A stretch of DNA of 64,000 nt. Origin: Sphingomonas abietis. GTDB taxonomy: Bacteria > Pseudomonadota > Alphaproteobacteria > Sphingomonadales > Sphingomonadaceae. Positions 8,440-16,623 of the stretch are shown here, piece by piece. Position 1 is the stretch's first letter; each line of letters starts with the position of its first letter. Made by a program: the position numbers and the translations under genes. The stretch covers positions 1,240,001 through 1,304,000 of the forward strand of contig NZ_CP115174.1 of assembly GCF_027625475.1 (NCBI RefSeq), written 5' to 3'. The notes under the pieces are model-generated. The model did no database searches. It was not told where the DNA came from and saw only the letters and a program-made list of their open reading frames with translations.

Positions 8440-9342
8440 ATGGCAAACCCCCTTTCCCTGAACCTTTCCGAAGCGATGCGGTCCGTGGCGGCCGAGATCG
8501 ACGCGATGTTCGACAGTCTGCTCACCGTGCCGGACGATCCGCGCGCAGTGTTGTACGAGGCAATGCGCCATGCCGCGATCGGCGGCGGCAAGCGGCTGCG
8601 TCCGCTGCTGGTGTTCGCCTCCGCCAACCTGTTCAACGTGACCCGCGAAAGCGCGCTGCGCGCCGGCCTCGCGATCGAGGCGCTGCACGTCTACAGCCTC
8701 GTCCATGACGACATGCCGTGCATGGACGATGACGACATGCGCCGCGGCAAGCCGACCGTCCACAAGCAGTGGGACGAGGCGATCGCGGTGCTGGCCGGCG
8801 ATGCCCTCCATGCGCTCGCCTTCGAGATCGCCGCCGATCCGCTGACCCATCCCGATCCGTTCGTGCGGGCCGAACTGTCCTACGAACTGGCGCGGGCCAG
8901 CGGGCCGTCGGGCATGGCGGGCGGGCAGATGATGGACCTCGTCGCCGAGGAAACCACCTTCGATCTGCCGACCACCACGCGCCTCCAGCAGCTCAAGACC
9001 GGCGCGCTGATCAGCTTCTGCCTCGAAGCCGGCGCGATTCTCGGTCACGTCCCGCCGGAAGGACGCCGCAGCCTGCGTGCCTATGCCCGCGACATCGGCC
9101 TCGCCTTCCAGATCGCCGACGATCTGCTCGACGTCGAGGGCGATGCGGCGGTGGTCGGCAAGGCGACCGGCAAGGATGCCGGCGCCGGCAAGGCGACCTT
9201 CGTGTCGCTGCTCGGCGTCGAACGTGCCCGCGCGCAGGCCGGGATGCTGGTCGATCAGGCGATCGCCCACCTCGCCAGCTTCGGCACCGAGGCCGATCTG
9301 CTGCGGGCGATCGCGCGCTACGTCATCGAACGGAATCATTGA
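8440..9342 (+). CDS. ispA: Polyprenyl (farnesyl/geranylgeranyl) diphosphate synthase
   Basis: A cytosolic prenyltransferase that condenses isopentenyl diphosphate with allylic diphosphates to feed quinone, carotenoid and cell-wall lipid synthesis. The 300 residues contain the first aspartate-rich motif (DDMPCMDDDDMRRGKPT), the GKATFVSLLG C-terminal segment, the second aspartate motif (FQIADDLLDVEGD), and GGGKRLRP near the N-terminus. The four-residue insertion between the Asp pairs of motif one is the bacterial short-chain (IspA) type. An in-frame ATG at 8425 overlapping xseB is possible. It is ten bases upstream of coaD. Confidence 0.93.
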   Translation: MANPLSLNLSEAMRSVAAEIDAMFDSLLTVPDDPRAVLYEAMRHAAIGGGKRLRPLLVFASANLFNVTRESALRAGLAIEALHVYSLVHDDMPCMDDDDMRRGKPTVHKQWDEAIAVLAGDALHALAFEIAADPLTHPDPFVRAELSYELARASGPSGMAGGQMMDLVAEETTFDLPTTTRLQQLKTGALISFCLEAGAILGHVPPEGRRSLRAYARDIGLAFQIADDLLDVEGDAAVVGKATGKDAGAGKATFVSLLGVERARAQAGMLVDQAIAHLASFGTEADLLRAIARYVIERNH

Positions 9343-9352
9343 GGGACCGAGC

Positions 9353-9892
9353 ATGGGTGAGCGCATCGGCATCTATCCGGGCACGTTCGATCCCGTCACG
9401 CTGGGCCATATGGATATCATCCGGCGCGCCACCGCGCTGGTCGACAGGCTGGTGATCGGGGTCACCACCAATCCGTCCAAGTCGCCGATGTTCACGCTCG
9501 ACGAGCGGCTGGCCATGGTCCGTCGCGAAACGGCCGCGCTCGGCGCCTGTGCGGGCAACGCCGCGATCGAGGTCGTCGCGTTCGACAGCCTGCTCATCCA
9601 TTTCGCCCGTGCCCGCAAGGCGTCGGTGATCGTGCGCGGCCTGCGCGCCGTCGCCGATTTCGAATATGAGTATCAGATGGCCGGCATGAACCAGCAGCTC
9701 GATCGCAAGATCGAGACGGTGTTCCTGATGGCCGACGTCGGCCTCCAGCCGATCGCCTCTCGCCTGGTCAAGGAGATCGCGATGTATGGCGGCGACATCG
9801 GTGCGTTCGTGCCGGGCACTGTCGCGGCCGAGGTCGGCGAGCGCGTCCAGCGCCTCGGCGTCAAGGGCGATCCGGCGCTGCGCGTTTCGTGA
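9353..9892 (+). CDS. coaD: Phosphopantetheine adenylyltransferase
   Basis: CoaD transfers AMP to 4'-phosphopantetheine, the penultimate step of coenzyme A synthesis. The 179-residue product has the nucleotidyltransferase signature GIYPGTFDPVTLGHMDII (T/HxGH with His of GHMD), NPSKSPMFTLDER, VIVRGLRAVADFEYEYQM and the ISSTxV-equivalent QPIASRLVKEIA. The last is slightly altered from the usual SSS to ASR. It is ten bases downstream of ispA in the same operon. The start at 9353 follows GAGGGACCGAG. Confidence 0.96.
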   Translation: MGERIGIYPGTFDPVTLGHMDIIRRATALVDRLVIGVTTNPSKSPMFTLDERLAMVRRETAALGACAGNAAIEVVAFDSLLIHFARARKASVIVRGLRAVADFEYEYQMAGMNQQLDRKIETVFLMADVGLQPIASRLVKEIAMYGGDIGAFVPGTVAAEVGERVQRLGVKGDPALRVS

Positions 9893-9991
9893 CGGGGCGG
9901 GCGCGTTCAGTGATAGGAAAGCGTCGCCGCTTCAGCTAGGTCCAACGACGATATGAATTATGTTCGCCGCATTCCGGAGCCCGGCCATCCC

Positions 9992-10708
9992 ATGAGACTT
10001 GCTGTCGCCCTCGTCCTCACCTCCGCGCTGCTGATCGGCGCGCCGGCCGATGCCGCCAAGAAGGCCAAGGTCAAGATCCGGCCGGCCGACCAGATCGCGA
10101 CCAACGATCTGACCGGCTTCCTGCCGCCGCCGCTGACGCCCGCCACCACCTGGGATCTCGATCTCGACGATGGTGGCCGTGTGGTGATCCAGCTCCGGCC
10201 GGACAAGGCGCCGAAGATGGTCGAGCAGATCAAGACGCTGACCGCGCAGGGTTTCTACAACGGCCTCGATTTCCATCGCGTGATCGACGGCTTCATGGCG
10301 CAGGGCGGCGACCCCAAGGGCACGGGCGAGGGTGGCTCGTCGCTGCCCGACGTGCCGGCCGAGTTCAACGATCTGCCGCATGTGCGCGGTGCCGTGGCGG
10401 CGGCGCGGGCGGCGTCCGAGAACAGCGCCAACAGCCAGTTCTACATCATGTTCATGCCGAACCTGAAGCTCGACAACCACTATACGGTGTTCGGCCGCGT
10501 CGTCTCCGGCATGCAATATGTCGATGCGATCCAGCGGGGCGAGCCGCCGGCCCACCCGACCCGGATCGTGCGCGCGATCATGGCGGACAATCCCGCCGCC
10601 AGCACCCCGCCACCGCCGCTCCCGCCGGTCGCCGCGGCGCCGACGGTATCGCCGCCCGGCGATCAGGCGCCGGCGCCCGCCGCGCCGCAGGGCACGACCC
10701 AGCAATAA
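9992..10708 (+). CDS. Periplasmic cyclophilin-type peptidyl-prolyl isomerase
   Basis: A 238-residue exported foldase. A signal peptide ([21 protein letters not shown]) is followed by a cyclophilin domain: [28 protein letters not shown], then [19 protein letters not shown] and [17 protein letters not shown]. The catalytic Arg of FHRV and the QFYI segment are present. A proline-rich tail ends the protein. An upstream ATG at 9953 would put a charged 13-residue extension before the signal peptide, so I prefer 9992. It lies between coaD and queA and is probably co-transcribed with queA. Confidence 0.9.
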   Translation: MRLAVALVLTSALLIGAPADAAKKAKVKIRPADQIATNDLTGFLPPPLTPATTWDLDLDDGGRVVIQLRPDKAPKMVEQIKTLTAQGFYNGLDFHRVIDGFMAQGGDPKGTGEGGSSLPDVPAEFNDLPHVRGAVAAARAASENSANSQFYIMFMPNLKLDNHYTVFGRVVSGMQYVDAIQRGEPPAHPTRIVRAIMADNPAASTPPPPLPPVAAAPTVSPPGDQAPAPAAPQGTTQQ

Positions 10709-10743
10709 CGGAATGGTCGCTGCAAGGCGGCCCTGCCTACGAT

Positions 10744-11769
10744 ATGCGTGTCGATCTCTTCGATTTCGATCTGCCGGCGGAGTCGATCGCGCTCCGCCCG
10801 GCGGTCCCCCGCGATGCGGCGCGGATGCTGGTTGCGAACGGGGCCACGCTGGCGGATCGCACCATGCTCGATCTCGCCGACGAATTGCGGCCGGGCGATT
10901 GCCTCGTCTTCAACGACACCCGCGTCATCCCGGCCCAACTGGAGGGGCGGCGCGGCGAGGCGAAGATCGGCGCGACGCTCCACAAGCGCGAGGGGCCGCG
11001 CGACTGGCGGGCGTTCGTCCGCAACGCCAAGCGGCTGCGCGATGGCGACCGGATCGATTTCGGCGCGGCAGTGACGGCACTGGCCGGCGATCGCGGCGAG
11101 GATGGCAGCTGGCTGCTCCATTTCGAGGGCGACGAGCCGGTCGAACTGCTGCTGGAGCGGGCCGGCCGGATGCCGCTGCCCCCCTATATCGCCGGCAAGC
11201 GCCCCACCGACGCGCGCGACGCCGAGGATTATCAGACGATGTTCGCGCGCGAGGCAGGAGCCGTCGCCGCGCCGACCGCCTCGCTGCATTTCACCCCGCG
11301 GCTGATGGAGCGGCTGGCGGGGGCGGGCATCGGCCATGAGACGCTGACCCTGCATGTCGGGGCGGGCACCTTCCTGCCGATGAAGGTGGACGATACCGAT
11401 GATCATCGGATGCACGCCGAATGGGGCCGTATCGATGCCGCCACCGCCGATCGGCTCAATGCGGTGAAGGCGCGGGGCGGCCGCCTGATCGCGGCGGGCA
11501 CCACCAGCCTGCGCCTGCTCGAAAGCGCCGCCCGCGACGATGGGACGGTGGCGCCGTTCGAAGGCGACACCGCGATCTTCATCACGCCGGGCTATCGCTT
11601 TCGCGCAGTCGGCGGCCTGGTCACCAACTTCCACCTGCCGAAATCGACCCTGTTCATGCTGGTCTCGGCGCTGATGGGGCTCGACCGGATGAAGGCGGCC
11701 TACGCCCATGCCATCGAGAATGGCTACCGTTTCTACTCCTACGGGGATGGTTCGCTGCTGCTGCCATAA
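10744..11769 (+). CDS. queA: S-adenosylmethionine:tRNA ribosyltransferase-isomerase
   Basis: QueA transfers and isomerises the ribosyl of SAM onto 7-aminomethyl-7-deazaguanine in tRNA, forming epoxyqueuosine at wobble position 34. The 341-residue sequence is complete: [14 protein letters not shown] at the start, [45 protein letters not shown] and the C-terminal [19 protein letters not shown]. The usual partner tgt is not the next gene. Instead an unrelated permease follows after 227 bp, so the core synteny seems to break here. Confidence 0.97.
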   Translation: MRVDLFDFDLPAESIALRPAVPRDAARMLVANGATLADRTMLDLADELRPGDCLVFNDTRVIPAQLEGRRGEAKIGATLHKREGPRDWRAFVRNAKRLRDGDRIDFGAAVTALAGDRGEDGSWLLHFEGDEPVELLLERAGRMPLPPYIAGKRPTDARDAEDYQTMFAREAGAVAAPTASLHFTPRLMERLAGAGIGHETLTLHVGAGTFLPMKVDDTDDHRMHAEWGRIDAATADRLNAVKARGGRLIAAGTTSLRLLESAARDDGTVAPFEGDTAIFITPGYRFRAVGGLVTNFHLPKSTLFMLVSALMGLDRMKAAYAHAIENGYRFYSYGDGSLLLP

Positions 11770-11996
11770 GGGCGGGGGTATCGGATGCGCGGCATGGAAG
11801 GATAAGCCCTGTTCGCGCAGGCGGGCGGCGGGCTGACGACCCTGCACAATGTCGCTTTCCGCCTGATCGTGCGGTGGGAATATTGGAACGGCCAAGCGTC
11901 GCGGCTAGGGCTGGCGAATGCCCAGACCCGATTCCCGATCCGCGCCCATGATCCTGATCGGCAGGCCGATCCTGCCGCAGATCGCCGGCTGCGGCG

Positions 11997-13085
11997 ATGC
12001 CTGACATGAAGACGGCCTCGTCGATCGGGATATTGCTGCCCGCCTCCTGCGCGCTTGCGGCCGCGCTGGAATGGTGCGGGCTGCCGGCCGGGTTGCTGTT
12101 GGGGCCGATGATCGCGGCGATCGGGTTGGCCGCCTCGGGCGGCACATTGCGGCTGCCGCCCTGGCTCTCGGCGGCGGCACAGGCGGTCATCGGCCTGATG
12201 ATCGCGCAGTCGCTGACGCTGTCGATCCTCGCGACGGCGGCGCATAAGCCGTGGATATTCGTCGGCAGCACGCTGGCGACGCTGATCGTCGCGGTCGCGA
12301 TCGGGTGGTTGCTCGCCCGCTGGCGGGTTCTGCCGGGCTCGACCGCGATCTGGGGCTCTATGCCCGGCGCGGCGACCGCGATGGTGCTGATCGCCCGCGA
12401 CGAAGGGGGCGATTGGCAGTTGGTGGCGGTGATGACCTATATCCGGGTCATCCTGGTGGCGGCGCTCGCGTCGCTTCTGGCGGTGATCATGACCGGTCAT
12501 GGCGGCAGCCACCCGCCCGGCGGCGCGTGGTTCCCGGCGCTTGCGCCGATCGGGCTGGCCGCGACGATCGGCCTCGGGGTGCTCGGCGTGGGGGGCGGCA
12601 GGCTGCTGGGGCTTCCCGCCGCGGCGCTGCTCGGGCCGATGATCCTCGGCGCCGTCGCCGGCGGTACGGGGCTGCTGCATCCCGAATTGCCCGGCTGGGT
12701 TCTGGCGCCGGCCTATCTGCTGGTCGGCTGGCGGATCGGCCTCGGCTTCACCCCGCAGATCGTGAAGATCGCGTGGCGGGCCGCCCCGCAACTGCTTCTC
12801 GCCGTCGGCACGCTCGTCCTGTTCTGCGCCGGATGCGGGGTGGTGCTTTCGCACGTCGCCGGAATCGATCCGCTGACGGCCTATCTCGCCACCAGCCCCG
12901 GCGGCGCGGATTCGGTGGCGATCATCGCCAGCGCGACACCCGTGGACGTGTCGTTCGTCATGTCGATGCAGGTTATCCGCTTCGTGGTCGTCCTGCTCGT
13001 CGGCCCCGCTATCGCCCGCCGGGTGGCCAGGCGGTTCGATCGCCAGCAGGCGCGGAGCGACGCGCAGGGTTCGATCCGATTATGA
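11997..13085 (+). CDS. AbrB-family (AmoA-like) inner-membrane permease
   Basis: A 362-residue integral membrane protein with about ten or more hydrophobic helices in two homologous halves. Each half carries the family pattern of a GLPAGLLLGPMIAA-type and GLPAAALLGPMILGA-type helix followed by an AQAVIGLMIAQSL or GWRIGLGFTPQIV segment, and SPGGADSVAIIA near the end. The AbrB duplication family includes putative transporters once misnamed ammonia monooxygenases; the substrate is unknown. The ATG at 11997 is used, with 12006 as an alternative. It lies upstream of a flavin reductase with 82 bp between them. Confidence 0.85.
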   Translation: MPDMKTASSIGILLPASCALAAALEWCGLPAGLLLGPMIAAIGLAASGGTLRLPPWLSAAAQAVIGLMIAQSLTLSILATAAHKPWIFVGSTLATLIVAVAIGWLLARWRVLPGSTAIWGSMPGAATAMVLIARDEGGDWQLVAVMTYIRVILVAALASLLAVIMTGHGGSHPPGGAWFPALAPIGLAATIGLGVLGVGGGRLLGLPAAALLGPMILGAVAGGTGLLHPELPGWVLAPAYLLVGWRIGLGFTPQIVKIAWRAAPQLLLAVGTLVLFCAGCGVVLSHVAGIDPLTAYLATSPGGADSVAIIASATPVDVSFVMSMQVIRFVVVLLVGPAIARRVARRFDRQQARSDAQGSIRL

Positions 13086-13100
13086 GGAGGCATCGATCGG

Positions 13101-13145
13101 GAGACAGGCGGGCGAGAGACAGGCGGGTGCGAGACAGGCGGGCCA
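13101..13145. repeat. Three tandem 15-bp repeats
   Basis: GAGACAGGCGGG occurs at 13101, 13116 and 13131 with variable three-base spacers (CGA, TGC, CCA), giving a 15-base period. It fills most of the gap between the AbrB permease and the flavin reductase. It is too short and too regular in spacing to be a CRISPR. It may be a slippage-made minisatellite or an array of direct protein-binding sites. Confidence 0.8.
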
Positions 13146-13167
13146 CACCACATCGCGCTGTCAGCCG

Positions 13168-13734
13168 ATGACCGCCGCCAAGATCGATCTGCCGGTGCAT
13201 CGGATCAGGGCCTATATGGAGCCGGGGCCGATCGTTCTCGTCACCAGCGCCCATGACGGCGAGCGCAACGTGATGACGATGGGCTGGCATCTGGTGATGG
13301 AGTTCTCACCATCGCTGATCGGCTGTGTCATCGCCGGCGGCAATCATAGCTTCGATCTGGTTCGCGCCAGCGGCGAATGCGTCATCAACATCCCGACCGT
13401 CTCGATGGTCGATGCGGTCGTCGGCATCGGGAACAGTTCGGGCCGGGATGTCGACAAGTTCGCGCATTTCGGCCTCGCCACCGATCGGGCGGTAGAAGTC
13501 GCCGCCCCGCTGCTGCGCGACTGTCACGCCAATCTGGAATGCCGGATCTTCGATGATGCGCTCGTGGATCGCTATAATTTCTTCATCCTCGAGGTGGTGA
13601 GGGCGCATGTCGCGAGAACGCCCAAAAACCCGGAAACACTTCATTATACCGGGGATGGCGTGTTCGTGCGCGCGGGGAGGACGATCAGCCGGCGGGCTGA
13701 CTTTCGGCCGGCCCTGCTGGGCAATGGCCGATAG
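13168..13734 (+). CDS. Flavin reductase-like (FMN-binding split barrel) protein
   Basis: A 188-residue cytosolic protein of the flavin reductase / DIM6-NTAB group. Indicators are PGPIVLVTSAHDGERNVMTM and GWHLVMEFSPSLIGCVIA at the FMN site, then RASGECVINIPTVSMVDAV. It should reduce FMN or FAD with NAD(P)H, possibly for a monooxygenase; no oxygenase gene is adjacent. Its start lies just after three tandem 15-bp repeats. The product is slightly long at the C-terminus and ends in a basic stretch. Confidence 0.85.
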   Translation: MTAAKIDLPVHRIRAYMEPGPIVLVTSAHDGERNVMTMGWHLVMEFSPSLIGCVIAGGNHSFDLVRASGECVINIPTVSMVDAVVGIGNSSGRDVDKFAHFGLATDRAVEVAAPLLRDCHANLECRIFDDALVDRYNFFILEVVRAHVARTPKNPETLHYTGDGVFVRAGRTISRRADFRPALLGNGR

Positions 13735-13821
13735 TCCGCGCCGCTGGCGCCCGTCGAGGGGGCGCCGTGCGACGAGTGAGGCTCACCGTGTGAGCAGGCA
13801 CGAGGTCATGACGCGCCGCTC

Positions 13822-14115
13822 CTACGACGCGCCATTCCTACGCCGGGTGTCCCAGCCTTTGCGGGCGGCCGCCGATCGTTGCTCGGCAGAGCCGGATTTG
13901 TGCGCCAATCCGCCGCGCGAGGAGGAGGCATGGTTGTCGGGCGTGCCACGGCCCGATCCGGACTTGTTGCCCCCACCCGATTCCTTGTTGACGGTCGCCC
14001 ACGCCCGGCTCGCGGCTTCCTGTTCGGACACGCCGCGCTTCTCGTAACTTTCTTCGATATGCGCGGCCTTGCGCTTCTGCTTGTCGGTATAGCTGTCCTT
14101 GTCACCACGCGGCAT
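13822..14115 (-). CDS. Small hydrophilic protein of the so-called plasmid stabilization family
   Basis: A 97-residue very charged protein that begins MPRGDKDSYTDKQKRKAAHI and continues EESYEKRGVSEQEAASRAWA and TVNKESGGGNKSGSGRG, with a Gly/Ser/Arg tail. This pattern is widespread in proteobacterial chromosomes and is often labelled plasmid stabilization protein or KGG-like stress protein. No toxin gene is beside it, so I would not call it an antitoxin. It follows the aldo/keto reductase on the same strand after 55 bp, with AAAGGAG before the ATG. Confidence 0.8.
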   Translation of the reverse strand: MPRGDKDSYTDKQKRKAAHIEESYEKRGVSEQEAASRAWATVNKESGGGNKSGSGRGTPDNHASSSRGGLAHKSGSAEQRSAAARKGWDTRRRNGAS

Positions 14116-14170
14116 GATCTGCTCCTTTGCATCACCTCGTACCGATGCGCCTTCCGTGCGGGGTAAGGGG

Positions 14171-15001
14171 CTACAGCATCTCCAGCGCGACCTTGCCCCT
14201 CGGCCGGGGGAAAAGCCGGTCGATGGTCGCCACGGCATCGTCATCGAGCGTGATTTCGGCCGCTGCTCGATTATCCCGAACATGCTCGACGCTCGCCGCC
14301 TTCGGGATGGCGATGATCCCGGTATGCCGCAAAACCCATGCGAGGACGATCTGGGGCGCGGTTGCGCCGAACCGCCGGGCCAGTGCCGCCAGGTCGGCAT
14401 GATCGACGAGGCGGCCCTGCTCGACCGGGCTATAGGCCATCGCCGGAATTTTCCGCCCGGCCAGCCATGGCAGCAGATCGATTTCGGGGCCGCGGCGGGT
14501 CGGATTATAGAGGATCTGATCGGTCGCGCAGGCTTTGCCGCCGGCCGCCATGAGCTCCTCCATGTCGTCGGTATCGAGATTGCTGACGCCCCAGTGGCGG
14601 ATCTTGCCCGCCTCGCGCAGCCGCTCCATCGCCTCGACCGTCTCCGCCAGAGCGACATTGCCGCGCCAGTGCAGAAGATAGAGATCGATCCGGTCGGTCG
14701 CCAGACGGCGCAGGCTGGCCTCGCAGGATCGGTGCAGACGATCGCGCGAAGCATTGTGGGGATAGGCCTTGCTGACCAGGAACACCGCGTCGCGTCGCCC
14801 CGAGATTGCGTGCCCGACCAGCTCTTCCGACGCGCCATCGCCATACATTTCGGCGGTGTCGATCAGGGTCATACCCAAGTCGATGCCGGTGCGCAGCGCA
14901 GCCAATTCGCTTTCGCGTCTGGCTGGATCCTCTCCCATCATCCATGTGCCTTGACCGAGCGCAGGCACCGTTTCGCCATCGGGCAGGGCGATCGGGGTCA
15001 T
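14171..15001 (-). CDS. Aldo/keto reductase (AKR5-like)
   Basis: A 276-residue NADPH-dependent carbonyl reductase with a TIM-barrel fold. The catalytic tetrad is visible: Asp48 (TLIDTAEMY), Tyr53, Lys78 (VSKAYP) and His111 (YLLHWRG). NADPH-binding residues are in the IPKAASVEHVRDN segment. It probably reduces aldehydes or ketoaldehydes in detoxification. It may be co-transcribed with the small hydrophilic protein gene downstream. A second, divergent AKR lies at 19567. Confidence 0.92.
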   Translation of the reverse strand: MTPIALPDGETVPALGQGTWMMGEDPARRESELAALRTGIDLGMTLIDTAEMYGDGASEELVGHAISGRRDAVFLVSKAYPHNASRDRLHRSCEASLRRLATDRIDLYLLHWRGNVALAETVEAMERLREAGKIRHWGVSNLDTDDMEELMAAGGKACATDQILYNPTRRGPEIDLLPWLAGRKIPAMAYSPVEQGRLVDHADLAALARRFGATAPQIVLAWVLRHTGIIAIPKAASVEHVRDNRAAAEITLDDDAVATIDRLFPRPRGKVALEML

Positions 15002-15187
15002 CAGGCGGCAGCCCGTTCAGGAACAGCCTTGATCATGCTGGCGCGTCTCCATCGGTGCAGGATGATGTTTTCCAACGTCGCATTCCCAACGTCACAACCG
15101 CGACGATGTGCCCGCGCGCCCGAAATTTTCGGTTCCTGAATATTCGATGTTCAGGCGTCTCCCGAAGAGGGTGGGGTCGGCACTGGC

Positions 15188-15212
15188 GGAACAATAAGTT
15201 TGACGGCTTGTT
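15188..15212 (+). promoter_or_regulatory. Candidate EcfG-type general-stress promoter before the DUF3309 gene
   Basis: GGAAC at 15188-15192 is followed after 16 bases by TGTT, close to the alphaproteobacterial EcfG consensus GGAAC-N16/17-CGTT (known from the general stress response). It ends 36 bases before the GTG start. An overlapping sigma70-like TTGACG (15200) with TTAAAC is an alternative. The assignment rests on pattern alone. Confidence 0.35.
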
Positions 15213-15248
15213 TCGGAAACGAATTAAACATCCATGGGAGAGCGTTTC

Positions 15249-15404
15249 GTGATCGGCACAATTCTCGTCATCATTCTCATTCTGATGCTTGTCGGTGCCT
15301 TGCCGAGATGGGGGCATAGCCGGAGCTGGGGTTACGGCCCCTCGGGCGGTCTCGGTCTCGTTTTGATCATCCTGATCATTCTGATCCTGCTGGGCCAAGT
15401 CTGA
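15249..15404 (+). CDS. DUF3309 family small membrane protein
   Basis: A 51-residue protein beginning IGTILVIILILMLVGALP and continuing RWGHSRSWGYGPSGGLG, then a second hydrophobic run LVLIILIILILLGQV. This two-helix hairpin with a central W-SRSWGYGPSGG loop is the DUF3309 hallmark. The GTG at 15249 follows GGGAGAG; an in-frame ATG at 15234 would overlap that site. DUF3309 genes commonly appear among stress-induced small proteins, and an EcfG-like promoter precedes this one. Confidence 0.88.
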   Translation: MIGTILVIILILMLVGALPRWGHSRSWGYGPSGGLGLVLIILIILILLGQV

Positions 15405-15525
15405 GACGACGGCATTCCCGACGGCAGATGGTTTCGTTCGCGGCGACGACCGCGGACGATCCATCTTCCGCTGAGTTCGAAACGACATTCGCCGGATCAG
15501 GCCACGATCCACGGCCGAAGCGATC

Positions 15526-15605
15526 GTCATCCTGAACCTGTTTCAGGATACCAGCAAAGCTTGGCGCTGAGCGCCCGGCGGAGGCGGGATGCTGAAACGA
15601 CACGA
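15526..15605. repeat. Dispersed palindromic repeat, CCTGAACCTGTTTCAGG type
   Basis: The core dyad CCTGAA-CCTGT-TTCAGG lies at 15531-15547, preceded by CGTCAT. The far end carries a diverged inverted arm (GCTGAAACGACACGATCAT). The element is of the same general class as the repeats near 1 and 1.8 kb but a different sequence family. Such elements are common in sphingomonad intergenic DNA. Confidence 0.6.
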
Positions 15606-15907
15606 TCATCCGACATTCCGCCAATCCGAATGTCGATCGGCTCCAGACGATATGGGCCGCCAGGCAGGCGTGGGCGGCGCGGATCGATGCCGGCAGCGGT
15701 GTCCGAGACATCGGATCATCGGCCATCGCAGCCGCGATATTGCGCTCCATCGCAGGCGTTCATCGCGTGGGGGATGAGCGCCGCTATTGGCCGCCTGCCG
15801 GCGTGTAGTTCCGATTCCCAATGGTCGAAACGGTATAGGCCCGCGCGACAGGCGAGGGTGATCGCCGGGTGGTGCTCGTCCTCGAGACGATAGGGGCGAT
15901 CAGCAAT

Positions 15908-15943
15908 GAAATCCCCGCCGGGCATCCGCTCGACGGGGATTTC
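15908..15943 (-). terminator. Possible terminator after the 86-residue exported protein gene
   Basis: Ten-base arms GAAATCCCCG and CGGGGATTTC flank a 16-base loop. On the minus strand the hairpin begins 29 bases after the stop codon at 15972 and is followed by ATTGC, so the T-run is poor. Confidence 0.4.
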
Positions 15944-15971
15944 ACGCGATCATCCGCATCAAGGATCAGCC

Positions 15972-16232
15972 TTACGGGCTGACCGGCCGGTGATGGTCGT
16001 TGCTGTCGAAAGCGCCAACGCCCGCGGCGACGCCGGTGCCGGCCGCCACCACGGCCAGAGCGGCCAGGATGGTGCTCGTCGAGGCCAGGTTCGAGGCCTG
16101 ACCGTGCGTCGTGGCGCCGGCGCGCGCGCCGGTCGTCAGAGGCGCCGCGGTCGACGGCGTCACCGCCGCCAGCGTAGAGGGGGCCAGCAACCCCACAACG
16201 GCCAATGCTGCCGCTACCTTTCCAAGCTTCAT
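15972..16232 (-). CDS. Small exported alanine-rich protein
   Basis: An 86-residue product with a signal peptide (MKLGKVAAALAVVGLLAPST, cleavage near AVTPS) and a second hydrophobic helix (STILAALAVVAAGTGVAAGV) before a short acidic/His tail. It is therefore either a small secreted protein or a membrane-anchored one. AAGGGAG lies seven bases before the ATG. A 7-bp hairpin (16254-16271) sits in its 5' leader. No family is recognised, though similar short exported proteins with a late glycine-rich helix occur in sphingomonads. Confidence 0.65.
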   Translation of the reverse strand: MKLGKVAAALAVVGLLAPSTLAAVTPSTAAPLTTGARAGATTHGQASNLASTSTILAALAVVAAGTGVAAGVGAFDSNDHHRPVSP

Positions 16233-16623
16233 GCTCGGTCTCCCTTCTCACACGCGGTGGAGACCCACCGCTGATTCTCCATAACATATTTTGGGCGAAT
16301 AAGGATGCATGACATCAGCTGGCAAATGTTTGGCCAGTGGGCCTCGAGCATCGGCTCGCTGTCGGGGCGCTGAGGACTTCGGCTCTTGGCAGGTCTTTCG
16401 TCAGCGATATCCATGCTTTGGCCGGAAAGTCCCGATTTTTCTGATCTCTTGCTGGATCTGACTGATCGGGCATGCGAGCGGGAACGGCCGGGCGTCGCCC
16501 GGATATCGCGTCCGCTCTCTCGCGCTTTTGCAAAGCCGCTCTAGAATCTGCCGCCGATCCACCCGATGGATGGGAAGCCCTGCCTCGGGCGACGCGCGAT
16601 TTTGCCAAGGGAGTGACGATCTG
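16233..16623. other. 391-bp intergenic region between divergent genes
   Basis: It holds the leader of the small exported protein, with the hairpin GCGGTGG-AGAC-CCACCGC at 16254-16271, and an AT-richer stretch (ATAACATATTTTGGGCG) suitable for a promoter. The rest is the upstream region of the beta-helix protein. No reading frame is convincing. Confidence 0.4.

Larger units (their letters stand above)
15405..15971. other. 567-bp region without a confident gene
   Basis: It contains a dispersed repeat (15526-15605) and a hairpin (15908-15943). A possible minus-strand reading frame at 15716-15925 (69 codons, RPYRLEDEHHPAITLACR within it) has fair codon use, but its ATG lies inside the hairpin and it lacks a ribosome site. 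It may be a remnant. Nothing else is supported. Confidence 0.4.

Noticed and set aside
13101..13145. Tandem repeats as a CRISPR array
   Set aside because: The spacers are three bases long and no cas gene is present.
15716..15925. Possible 69-residue minus-strand protein
   Set aside because: Its start codon lies in a hairpin, there is no ribosome site and no family pattern. It was kept only as a note in the gap description.
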